Below, piece by piece: positions 1 to 6,969 of a stretch of 64,000 nt of DNA; within the stretch, counting starts at the first letter, position 1, and the number at the start of each line of letters is the position of its first letter. Source of the DNA: M3007 sp031373665 (lineage in GTDB: Bacteria; Bacteroidota; Bacteroidia; Chitinophagales; Saprospiraceae); NCBI GenBank assembly GCA_031373665.1, contig JANMMZ010000016.1:1-64000 (forward strand), read 5' to 3'. Both the position numbers and the translations under genes were made by a program. The notes under the pieces are model-generated. The model saw nothing but the letters and a program-made list of their open reading frames with translations. It made no database searches and had not been told where the DNA came from.

Positions 1-1
1 C

Positions 2-124
2 AAGCCAGAAGGCGGTTTGAATGAATTGGGTGAAAAGGCCTGGGCAAAATTTGCCCCAACTAATGACGCACTTCAACAATTAGCCAGTGTAAATGAAACC
101 TGGGCAGATTGGGTAATAAAGTAG
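2..124 (+). CDS. C-terminal fragment of an unrecognised protein (cut by window start)
   Basis: An open frame enters from the left edge and ends at TAG 122-124, giving about 40 residues that end in ETWADWVIK. It is rich in Trp and Ala and looks like a normal soluble C-terminus, but I do not recognise the family from so short a tail. A perfect inverted repeat follows 38 bp after the stop, as expected at the end of a transcription unit. Confidence 0.55.
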   Translation, partial: KPEGGLNELGEKAWAKFAPTNDALQQLASVNETWADWVIK

Positions 125-161
125 ATGTCTGCGGTAGAAAAAGCAATTGATTGACTATTAA

Positions 162-211
162 TTAACGGACTACTCTTGCTAATCAAAAAATTAGCAAGAG
201 TAGTCCGTTAA
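162..211. repeat. Perfect 22-bp inverted repeat, terminator-like
   Basis: Positions 162-183 and 190-211 are exact reverse complements (arm core AACGGACTACTCTTGC) around a 6-nt A-rich loop. It lies just after the partial gene at the left edge and before an unrelated gene. It could end transcription, but neither side has a proper T-run, so an element boundary is an alternative reading. Confidence 0.6.
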
Positions 212-253
212 AAATTTGCACTACCTCAGTCCAGATAATAAAATGCCACGAAC

Positions 254-311
254 TAACGCTTCCATGCTAACCGCTCGCTAAACGCGGCGGCATGCAAGGA
301 AGCAACCGTTA
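254..311 (+). repeat. Imperfect palindrome resembling an integron attC site
   Basis: The element opens with TAACG (254-258) and closes with CGTTA (307-311). Inside, CTTCC pairs with GGAAG (298-302), ATGC with GCAT (290-293), and CCGC (271-274) with GCGG (284-287). The extra unpaired bases sit almost entirely on the 3' arm. Complementary TAAC/GTTA ends and one-sided extrahelical bases are the hallmarks of attC sites. The next gene starts 13 nt after the element. No integrase is visible here, so a REP-like palindrome is also possible. Confidence 0.35.
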
Positions 312-324
312 AAAAAGTACAATC

Positions 325-2058
325 TTGAAATACGATCCGAAAATTATTGAAGACTATATAAAGGCGATAGATTACTTCTATTTCCAAGATTTTTGTGACC
401 GCCTGCTGAGCACACTATATCCCGATGAATATGTACCCGTTCGAGCAGGAGGATCAAAAGGCGATATGAAAAATGATGGATATTGTTATCTCTCAAGAAT
501 TTTCTTTCAAGCCCATGCCACTAGAGGTGAAAGTGCAAAGAAAACAAAAGATAAAATTCAAGAAGACTTAAAAGGCTGTTTAGAAAATTGGAACGACGTA
601 AGAAAATTCGTTTATATAACGAATGATATACTAACAGGAGAAGTAGAGAACTTTATTGATTTATTGCGTCCAAAACACCCAAATATTCAAATTGAAACAT
701 GGGGGTATATAAAATTAGTTTCTGAAATCAGTAAACTAACATTATCACAAATTGAGTTTGTTATAGACAGAAAAACTATACCTGAAAATTCATTTACTAA
801 TAGTGATTTCATTAGTTCTAAGTTTCTAATAACAGATGTGTTTGACTTCATCAAAGAAATTTCAGAAAATGATTTATCGAATTTTCCTTTTCAAAACCCT
901 TTCCTTCTTGAAAATGGAGTAATTCAATTTCTGCGTGAGTTAGTTGGGCAGCAGCAATACAGACATACAGAGATTGAGAAGTTTGTTGTTCTTAATAAAG
1001 ATCAATATACCGTTAAATATCCAAATGCTCACATATTACCTGCTCAAAAGAATGAGTATCAATTCTTTTATCATAAGCGCATTCCAACTCGTGAAGAGTT
1101 AAAATCAACCACAAGCGGAGACAGGATCTCCCAGTTTCTTTTGAATAATGGTATATCCGAAGAAAGAATTAGTGAAATACTTACATGTTATGAAAGCGAG
1201 TGCGGAGGCATAGGTAGATTTGAAGAACTTTATCAATTGCGACCACTTTACGTACAATTTCTTGTAGTCAAAAATATTGCAACCTTTCCGATCAGACTAA
1301 AAAGCCTTGAATCTATCTTACATGATGGAGTGCTTTATGAAACAAGCATAGTAGATGAGAGGCACCAGACGTGTTTCCCGGAATTTATTATTGAGCCTTT
1401 GCAAAATATTATAATTCCTGTTGGACTTTTCCTGAGTCTATTTCAAAAATTGCCTAAACTTCGACAAGACATTGTAAGTTCAACATACGTTCCAGATCAG
1501 GTCCAATATTTAGCATTTGGTTCTATTCAAGAAAATAAGCCAATTGAATTTCTTGGCCCAAGATTAGTCCCTAGAAAAATTACTATTGAATATCAAAAAG
1601 AAGAGTTAGAGTATAATATTCATGATTTTTCATTCGAAAAAGTCTATTGGGTTGACAGGCAATGGCAATGCGGCAGTTGTCCTCATCTGTTTTTTATTCA
1701 AAATGGTCAATTGAAGTATCAAGGTGAGATTTTTTCTATTAAACCAAATCACATTCAAAAAGAACAAATTTTGATACCGGATATGGTTTCAGAGTTAATA
1801 ATTGCAGAATTAGAACAAGAGGTAACGTTCATTAATTACCTAAAGAAAAATGAATTAATAATTGAAAATCAGATAGTACTTGAATACGGTCAAGTTTATT
1901 CGATTTCGGTATCGCCAAACGACTTTATTGAACTAGAGGGAAAATATGAGTTGGCCGGATTTTCAGATAAGAAATTACCAATTAAAATAAAATACAACCT
2001 GATTGAGGGATTTAAAAATGACTATGCTCAACAATCGCTTTCCGAAAACTGCTCCTAA
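325..2058 (+). CDS. Orphan protein with N-terminal restriction-nuclease-like domain, putative defence function
   Basis: This 577-residue soluble protein has no signal peptide. Residues 36-150 resemble the PD-(D/E)XK-like N-terminal domain found in ABC-three-component and similar conflict proteins: a GGSKGDMKNDG loop with Asp47 and Asp51, a beta strand IFFQAHA with Gln62, then a Lys-rich helix and a TWGYIKL segment. The usual catalytic Lys of (D/E/Q)xK is His here, so catalysis is doubtful. The C-terminal half carries a WQCGSCPHLFF motif near residues 447-457 that I cannot assign. The frame is closed upstream by a stop at 310-312, so TTG 325 is the only early start. The gene is AT-rich and has no evident partner gene. 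The defence role is inferred from the fold resemblance only. Confidence 0.7.
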   Translation: MKYDPKIIEDYIKAIDYFYFQDFCDRLLSTLYPDEYVPVRAGGSKGDMKNDGYCYLSRIFFQAHATRGESAKKTKDKIQEDLKGCLENWNDVRKFVYITNDILTGEVENFIDLLRPKHPNIQIETWGYIKLVSEISKLTLSQIEFVIDRKTIPENSFTNSDFISSKFLITDVFDFIKEISENDLSNFPFQNPFLLENGVIQFLRELVGQQQYRHTEIEKFVVLNKDQYTVKYPNAHILPAQKNEYQFFYHKRIPTREELKSTTSGDRISQFLLNNGISEERISEILTCYESECGGIGRFEELYQLRPLYVQFLVVKNIATFPIRLKSLESILHDGVLYETSIVDERHQTCFPEFIIEPLQNIIIPVGLFLSLFQKLPKLRQDIVSSTYVPDQVQYLAFGSIQENKPIEFLGPRLVPRKITIEYQKEELEYNIHDFSFEKVYWVDRQWQCGSCPHLFFIQNGQLKYQGEIFSIKPNHIQKEQILIPDMVSELIIAELEQEVTFINYLKKNELIIENQIVLEYGQVYSISVSPNDFIELEGKYELAGFSDKKLPIKIKYNLIEGFKNDYAQQSLSENCS

Positions 2059-2104
2059 GCGTCACAAATTCGCAAAGCGTCACGTTCACTTCAATTAACA
2101 AAAA

Positions 2105-2794
2105 ATGAAGAATAAATATCAATTAAAGGAAAGGGTAAGATTAGTATTGCTGATTCTACTAATAATAGGGTCTCTAAATATTCATTCTCAAACTTTAATT
2201 GAACCAATTATGGGATATAATTTCACAAAAAACACCGGATTCTCACAGGATGAATTAATATTGAATGATGTAATTCCTGATAACAATTTTGGAAACAAAA
2301 ATTTCTTTTTTGGTGGAGGTGTAACCCAATTTATATCTGATAGAATATCGCTCAAAATAATTGGCCAATATGGAAAAAATATGATAAGATATTCAGATAC
2401 TGGTGTGGTCGGATATACAGATGTCAAATTCAAGAGGCTTGGACTGTCCGCACTTCCATGCTGGAAGATATTAGACAATATAGAATTGGGAATTGGATTA
2501 ACGTACCATGAATTAAATAGCTTCGAAATTGGCAAAAGGAGAATAGATGTTTGGAATGAATTAGGAAATAGATATAATCAAAAGCAAATAGGCTGGATAA
2601 CATCCGTGTCATACAATTTTAAATCAATATTGATTAATCTGCGATATACGGAAGCACATTCAAATGGAACATCAGATTATTACTTTATTAAAGAAACAAA
2701 TGCTATCGAATTATCTTTGGCTTATAGGTTGAAGATTTTCCACCCCATAAAGTTTAATAGAAAAAATGCAAAATGTCCAAAAATAGAAAACTGA
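2105..2794 (+). CDS. Small outer-membrane beta-barrel-like secreted protein
   Basis: The product has 229 residues. Residues 8-29 form a signal peptide (hydrophobic LVLLILLIIGSL ending at NIHSQ). The rest alternates polar and aromatic residues in short strands, for example FFFGGGVTQF, ISLKIIGQYG and ELSLAYRLKIF. That is typical of Bacteroidota outer-membrane beta-barrel proteins of 8-10 strands. The gene begins 46 bp after the nuclease-like gene and is equally AT-rich, so the two may have arrived together. No specific ligand or family member is recognisable. Confidence 0.65.
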   Translation: MKNKYQLKERVRLVLLILLIIGSLNIHSQTLIEPIMGYNFTKNTGFSQDELILNDVIPDNNFGNKNFFFGGGVTQFISDRISLKIIGQYGKNMIRYSDTGVVGYTDVKFKRLGLSALPCWKILDNIELGIGLTYHELNSFEIGKRRIDVWNELGNRYNQKQIGWITSVSYNFKSILINLRYTEAHSNGTSDYYFIKETNAIELSLAYRLKIFHPIKFNRKNAKCPKIEN

Positions 2795-2974
2795 AGTGAA
2801 CAAAGGATCAAACCCATTAATTTAAGGATTTTGCGGTCTCAAAATATAGTTGTACCTTAGTAGGTTTTGCCCAATCCACAGGCAGCCCAATTTGTGAATA
2901 GGGTTTTGTTTCAGGTTGTGTCACCACCTATTAATTTTGAGCAGGCTTCGCCCAATATCAGTTATTAAATTAAC

Positions 2975-3005
2975 TTGCTTTTTTCAAAGAATGACCCTAT
3001 CTTTG
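2975..3005 (+). promoter_or_regulatory. Bacteroidota-type promoter in repeat A
   Basis: TTG (2975-2977), 20 nt, then TATCTTTG (2998-3005) matches the Bacteroidota -33/-7 consensus TTG-N19/21-TAnnTTTG. Copy B has the same motif with a 19-nt spacer. It would drive the gene at 3167 with a ~150-nt leader. The same bases overlap the start of the 36-codon ORF, so promoter and coding readings compete here. Confidence 0.5.
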
Positions 3006-3101
3006 CCTCTGCAAGCCGTTTTTATCCAAATGCCTTGGCAAGGCACTCCTAAAACAGCCTTCAATACCAATGAAATGGTGGCTTGGAGGAGGGCAGCATA
3101 A
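2991..3101 (+). CDS. Candidate 36-residue microprotein, copy A
   Basis: ATG 2991 to TAA 3099-3101. Its partner in repeat B has exactly the same 36-codon length. The shared pattern is MTLSLPLQxVxIQ, then GxxKTAF, then EMVA, then AA before the stop. Many differences are synonymous (ATC/ATT, CAA/CAG, AAA/AAG, ACA/ACT, GAA/GAG, GCA/GCG twice, TAA/TAG), which is a coding signature. The frame is also open upstream to 2916, so this could instead be the tail of a decayed longer protein. No function is known. Confidence 0.35.
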   Translation: MTLSLPLQAVFIQMPWQGTPKTAFNTNEMVAWRRAA

Positions 3102-3166
3102 ATAGACTTTTACTGAATGTAGGTTGGTGAATGCGTTTTTTCACAGTCTGCGTTAAACAAGAATCA

Positions 3167-5893
3167 ATGAAAGGTGAAAAGAAAGTAGACTTCGACTACC
3201 AAAGCTGTGAGCAACGATTCGGGGGATTTGCCCAACTGCTCCTCCTCTCCGCCATCCTCATCCTCAACATCACCCTGGCCAACGCACAAAACATATTTGA
3301 CGCCAGACAATCGGTTATGCTCGAAGCGACCGTACAGGCAGATCCCCCCAAGATTGTATTGAGCTGGGTATTGGATACGGCAAACGGCGGGTACACGATA
3401 TGGCGAAAAGCCAAATCCGACGCTCAGTGGGGCGATAGCCTGGCCTTTGTCGGGCCGGGCGGCACTTCCTGGGCCGACACTAGCGTCGTTGCCGGCCTTG
3501 GTTATGAATATCAGGTATTGAAAAGCCTGCCCGCCTTTCCTTATGGGAACGGCACCCCGAATTTTGGCGCGGGTTATATTTATTCCGGTATTCATCTGCC
3601 GCCTACGCATCATCGCGGCGTTTGTCTGGTAGTCATAGACAGTACGTTCAAACAAACGCTTACACCGAAAATCGCTCGTTTATTGGCCGATATCCAGGCA
3701 GATGGCTGGCAAACCCAGGCGCTTTACATTGACCGAAATGATCCCGTGCCGACGGTGAAAGCCTACATCAAATTCTGGGCTGAAACGCACCCGGATAACA
3801 ACCAAACCTTATTGCTTTTCGGACGTGTTCCAGTGCCCTATGCCGGATTCATCGCCCCCGATGGGCACGACGACCATAGAGGCGCATGGCCCTGCGACGG
3901 GTTTTATGCCAACCTGGATGGTATCTGGACCGACCAAACCCTCAATGTAACTTCGCCACCCGGCACCCGAAATGACAATACTCCCGGCGATGGAAAATTC
4001 GATAACAGTTTTTTCCCCACAGCGATAAAATTGCAGGTCGGACGGGTCGATTTTTCGAACATGACCGCGTTCCCCGAATCCGAGGAACAGCTTTTGCGGC
4101 GTTACTTAGACAAAGATCATGCCTGGCGAACCGGCATGATGCCCATGCTGGAACAGGGCTTGGTTGACAATAATTTTCCGGCAGCGCTGGATGGATTCGG
4201 GGAAGCCGGCTGGAAAAATTTCACGCCTATGTTCGGTTTTTCCAAGGTCAAAGACCTGCCATACCGCCAAACGCTCGCGAACCAGTCGTACATGTGGTCG
4301 TATGGGTGCGGCGGCGGCGGGCCGCAGAGCGCCTCTGATATTTCCAGCACGACGAATTTCACCACCGATTCTTTAAAAACGGCCTTTACCATGATTTTCG
4401 GCTCCTATTTTGGCGATTGGGACTACCCGAATAATTTCCTGCGCGGCGCTATTGCCTCCCGGACTTGTTTGGCCAGCACCTGGGGAAACCGCCCTGTCTG
4501 GTTTTTGCACCACATGGCCCTCGGCGAACATATCGGATATTCCGCATTGGTCACTATGACCAACCTCGGCCTCCATACGCCCCGTTACTATGGCAGCATG
4601 ATACATTCCGCCCTCATGGGCGATCCGACCCTGCGCATGCACATGTTCCGGCCGGTTGAAAACCTGCAGGCGAGTCAGGCAGGCCTTCAGGTGCAACTGG
4701 ACTGGCAAGACCCGGCGAGCGCCCTGGGCTATTTTGTCTATAAAAAAACGCCTGCCGACACTGCCTACCAATTGCTCAACCAGATTCCGCTGACGGCTAT
4801 GACCTACTTCGATTCCTGTGTCGGGACAGGGTTGATTTCCTATATGGTTCGCAGTGTGGAATTGCGCAGCAGCGCGAGTGGCACGTATTATAACCTCAGC
4901 ACGGGTGTTTATGCTTCCATTCTAAGTGATCCTACTCCATTTGCCGCGACCGCTGATTTCACTCCGCAGGTCTATTTTGACGCGCTGACAGCCCTGAATA
5001 CGACGGTCAATGGGCAGTCTTCTCATTGGGATTTTGGGGATGGCGCCACGAGTGCGGCTTTTCAGCCAGATCATTTGTACAGCCAGCCGGGCAATTATAT
5101 CGTTTGCCTTGTTGCATCGGATGCTTGTTCTGCCGACACCGCTTGTTTGCCAGTAACGATCCTTTCCAGCTTACCCCAGGTAAGCGCTATCCTTGCAGAT
5201 GCTGTTTGTTTTGGGTCTTCCACGGGGTTTATTGAGTTGCTCACGGCGGGAGGAACGTCAGGCTTGTATTTTTCGTGGTCGGGTTCGCCGGATTCCGGGA
5301 CAATTGCCCAGCATCTTTTAGCAGGCGATTACACTTGTACCATTACCTCGGAAACCGGCAATAGTGCCGTTTACGGGCCATACACCGTAGGTCAGCCGCC
5401 AGCATTGACGCTTAATCCGGTGATTGCGGCAGCGACTCAGGGACAATCGAACGGATCGGTTTCCATCACGCCACAGGGCGGGTGTCTTCCTTATAGTTAC
5501 GCCTGGAATACGGGGCAAAGCAGCGCCGAAATCCAGGGGCTTGATCCGGGCGTTTATTGTGTTACGGTAACCGACTGCCACCTTTGTTCCGAGGTTTATT
5601 GTGCCACGGTTGATCTTGCCAGCAGCCTCAGTGAGCTGCCGGCTTTGAAATCGCATAGGCTCTACCCAAATCCCGTTCATGATAATTTTATCCTGGAACT
5701 GAATTTCGACACCTTCCAATCGCTGGAGCTGGACATTATAGACGCTCAAGGCCGCAGGATCGCGCATCAGCAATGTGCCGGAACGGATATCCGGCTACTT
5801 TGGAATGTGCGATTTCTGGCGGCGGGGGTGTATCGGCTACGTATTGCCAGTGCGGAAGGGTGTGCGATGCTTGCTTTTATGGTTGGTGAGTAA
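3167..5893 (+). CDS. Secreted T9SS protein with gingipain-like (C25-like) core, PKD and SprB-like repeats
   Basis: About 908 residues. The order is: signal peptide (LLLLSAILILNITLANAQ), a fibronectin-like segment (GYTIWRKAK), a large central domain resembling peptidase C25 (LLLFGRVPVPYAG, CDGFYANLDG, LMGDPTLRM), a PKD domain (SHWDFGDGATS), two SprB-like repeats, and a type A sorting domain (LYPNPVHDNFIL). Where gingipains have the GHG and catalytic Cys blocks this protein has WSYGCGGGG and MIFGSYFGDWD, so activity is uncertain. ATG 3167 is preferred because ATG 3131 lies inside the upstream direct repeat. The gene is clearly richer in GC than its neighbours, which suggests separate acquisition. 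Confidence 0.8.
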   Translation: MKGEKKVDFDYQSCEQRFGGFAQLLLLSAILILNITLANAQNIFDARQSVMLEATVQADPPKIVLSWVLDTANGGYTIWRKAKSDAQWGDSLAFVGPGGTSWADTSVVAGLGYEYQVLKSLPAFPYGNGTPNFGAGYIYSGIHLPPTHHRGVCLVVIDSTFKQTLTPKIARLLADIQADGWQTQALYIDRNDPVPTVKAYIKFWAETHPDNNQTLLLFGRVPVPYAGFIAPDGHDDHRGAWPCDGFYANLDGIWTDQTLNVTSPPGTRNDNTPGDGKFDNSFFPTAIKLQVGRVDFSNMTAFPESEEQLLRRYLDKDHAWRTGMMPMLEQGLVDNNFPAALDGFGEAGWKNFTPMFGFSKVKDLPYRQTLANQSYMWSYGCGGGGPQSASDISSTTNFTTDSLKTAFTMIFGSYFGDWDYPNNFLRGAIASRTCLASTWGNRPVWFLHHMALGEHIGYSALVTMTNLGLHTPRYYGSMIHSALMGDPTLRMHMFRPVENLQASQAGLQVQLDWQDPASALGYFVYKKTPADTAYQLLNQIPLTAMTYFDSCVGTGLISYMVRSVELRSSASGTYYNLSTGVYASILSDPTPFAATADFTPQVYFDALTALNTTVNGQSSHWDFGDGATSAAFQPDHLYSQPGNYIVCLVASDACSADTACLPVTILSSLPQVSAILADAVCFGSSTGFIELLTAGGTSGLYFSWSGSPDSGTIAQHLLAGDYTCTITSETGNSAVYGPYTVGQPPALTLNPVIAAATQGQSNGSVSITPQGGCLPYSYAWNTGQSSAEIQGLDPGVYCVTVTDCHLCSEVYCATVDLASSLSELPALKSHRLYPNPVHDNFILELNFDTFQSLELDIIDAQGRRIAHQQCAGTDIRLLWNVRFLAAGVYRLRIASAEGCAMLAFMVGE

Positions 5894-5927
5894 GTTCAAC
5901 CTATATGGCAATCGCTGTATATTAACT

Positions 5928-6135
5928 GTAATGCGCCCCAAAAACTGGACAGTCACAAGCATCAAAATAAGGTGATAAAAAGTACCTTTACAAGGATGAA
6001 AAACACCAGTTAAAGATGAAAAGAGTAAACCGTAAACACAGCGCGGATTTCAAATCTAAAGTGGCTATTGAAGCCTTAAAAGAACAAAAAACACTTTCTC
6101 AAATATCGGAGCAATACGCACTTCATGCCCCCTAA
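5928..6135 (+). mobile_element. Left-end remnant of an IS3-family insertion sequence
   Basis: An IS3-type terminal sequence (TGCGCCCCAAAAACTGGACA, from 5932) precedes a truncated orfA. Everything after orfA codon 39, including orfB (the DDE integrase) and the right end, is missing. It sits just after the GC-rich T9SS gene, so it may mark how that gene reached this site. Confidence 0.75.
6016..6135 (+). pseudogene. Truncated IS3-family transposase OrfA
   Basis: The 39 residues start MKRVNRKHSADFKSKVAIEA and continue LKEQKTLSQISEQYA, the typical helix-turn-helix opening of IS3/IS2-group OrfA proteins (about 90-100 residues when complete). The frame then reads HAP and stops at TAA 6133-6135, where the homologous sequence breaks off. 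It cannot be functional. Confidence 0.8.
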
Positions 6136-6193
6136 TCTCTACGCGTGTGATCAATATTGTAGGGGCAAAAACGTTCTTATAGACATTTAAAAC

Positions 6194-6223
6194 TTGCTTT
6201 TTCAAAGAATGACCCTATCTTTG
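6194..6223 (+). promoter_or_regulatory. Bacteroidota-type promoter in repeat B
   Basis: TTG (6194-6196), 19 nt, TATCTTTG (6216-6223). It lies in the most conserved part of the repeat and points at the downstream gene remnant at 6406. Confidence 0.5.
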
Positions 6224-6319
6224 CCTCTGCAAGGCGTTTTAATTCAGACCGCTCGAAAAGGCGGCTTGAAGACTGCCTTCTACTCAAGGGAGATGGTGGC
6301 TTTGGGGATGGCGGCGTAG
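6209..6319 (+). CDS. Candidate 36-residue microprotein, copy B
   Basis: ATG 6209 to TAG 6317-6319, the same length as the copy at 2991. It starts MTLSLPLQGVLIQ and ends EMVALGMAA. Identical length, a conserved frame and third-position changes argue for translation at some stage of its history. It is too short to assign to a family. Confidence 0.35.
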   Translation: MTLSLPLQGVLIQTARKGGLKTAFYSREMVALGMAA

Positions 6320-6405
6320 ATAAAAAATCAATCAACTTGGGCTGGTGGGTATATTTTTGCAGTCTGCGTTATGTGCTATGAGAAACTTATAAACAACAAT
6401 AATAA

Positions 6406-6617
6406 ATGAAATTCAATGATATACTATTAGGCTATGCAATTGGAGATAGTTTCGGAGCAGGAATTGAATTTCAGGATAGAAATTGGATAAAGGAAAATAT
6501 GGTTTACAATCGTTACCATCGTTTATGCTTGAAAACATTGAAGGGAAAGAATACCTACAGTTGGTTACCAACGAATTTCAGAAATATTTAGATACGCGGG
6601 TTAATGCTAATAGGTAG
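6406..6617 (+). pseudogene. ADP-ribosylglycohydrolase family gene with internal deletion
   Basis: The first ~35 codons (FNDILLGYAIGDSFGAGIEF, then DRNWIKEN) are the typical N-terminus of small bacterial ADP-ribosylglycohydrolases, including the GDSFG segment. After about 6515 the continuing frame is meaningless. A different frame then reads LPSFMLENIEGKEYLQ and ends VNANR at TAG 6615-6617, resembling the C-terminal end of the same family. The middle, about three quarters of the protein with most of its metal ligands, is gone. This looks like one large deletion. Confidence 0.7.
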
Positions 6618-6667
6618 TCCTTGATCTGTTGAGGTCTATTTTAAAGTGAATCTAAACGGTTAAAAAA

Positions 6668-6884
6668 ATGAAAAAACAATTTTACATTACGGTTCTATGG
6701 CTGTGTTTGGCACAAATTGTTGGCAAAGTGCAATTTTTTCAACTACATTTTGGCGCACCTGATGGGCAAAGACCGAGCCAAAAGTCTGCATGTGTTGGCC
6801 GATGGTACTGTTTTGATGTCGGGTAGTTACGGTATTGCGGGAGTTACTACAAAAAAGCGAGTTTTAAAAGGAAAAAACCTATAA
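6668..6884 (+). pseudogene. Frame-broken remnant of a secreted protein
   Basis: ATG 6668 opens a signal-peptide-like sequence (KKQFYITVLWLCLAQIVG). The frame is lost near 6735-6750. A second frame continues MGKDRAKSLHVLADGTVLMS and stops at TAA 6882-6884. The HVLADGTVLMSGSY pattern is typical of beta-propeller (delta-60-like) repeats in T9SS cargo. Nothing else is visible between 6618 and 6969. Confidence 0.5.
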
Positions 6885-6969
6885 AATATGATCAAACAAG
6901 GGAACTTATCCGACAAAATTTGTAATTTTGCCGCGCATAAATTTTACACTCAAAATATACACAGTTATA

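Larger units (their letters stand above)
2972..3155 (+). repeat. Direct repeat A (about 184 bp), promoter-bearing, upstream of the T9SS gene
   Basis: It is imperfectly repeated at 6191-6371. Both copies begin AACTTGCTTTT and share an almost identical first ~50 nt. The middle is more divergent and contains a 36-codon ORF. Both end in AGTCTGCGTTA. Copy A ends 11 bp before ATG 3167 and copy B ends 34 bp before ATG 6406, so each ends just upstream of a gene start. The preceding stretch 2795-2971 shows no gene or clear signal. Confidence 0.7.
6191..6371 (+). repeat. Direct repeat B (about 181 bp)
   Basis: Second copy of the repeat at 2972-3155, in the same orientation. It keeps the TTG/TATCTTTG promoter motif, the 36-codon ORF and the terminal AGTCTGCGTTA. 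Relative to copy A it has one T fewer in the leading T-run, outside the ORF. It ends 34 bp before the start codon of the broken ADP-ribosylglycohydrolase gene. Confidence 0.7.

Noticed and set aside
254..311. Confident annotation as an integron attC site
   Set aside because: Ends and bulges match, but there is no integrase and no second clear attC in the window, so it is kept as attC-like only.
3131..3166. ATG 3131 as the start of the T9SS gene
   Set aside because: These codons lie inside the direct repeat, and the other copy has no ATG there. ATG 3167 gives a normal signal peptide.
3164..3655. 163-codon open frame on the minus strand
   Set aside because: It lies opposite the GC-rich T9SS gene, where long antisense frames arise by base composition. 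It has no conserved motif or signal.
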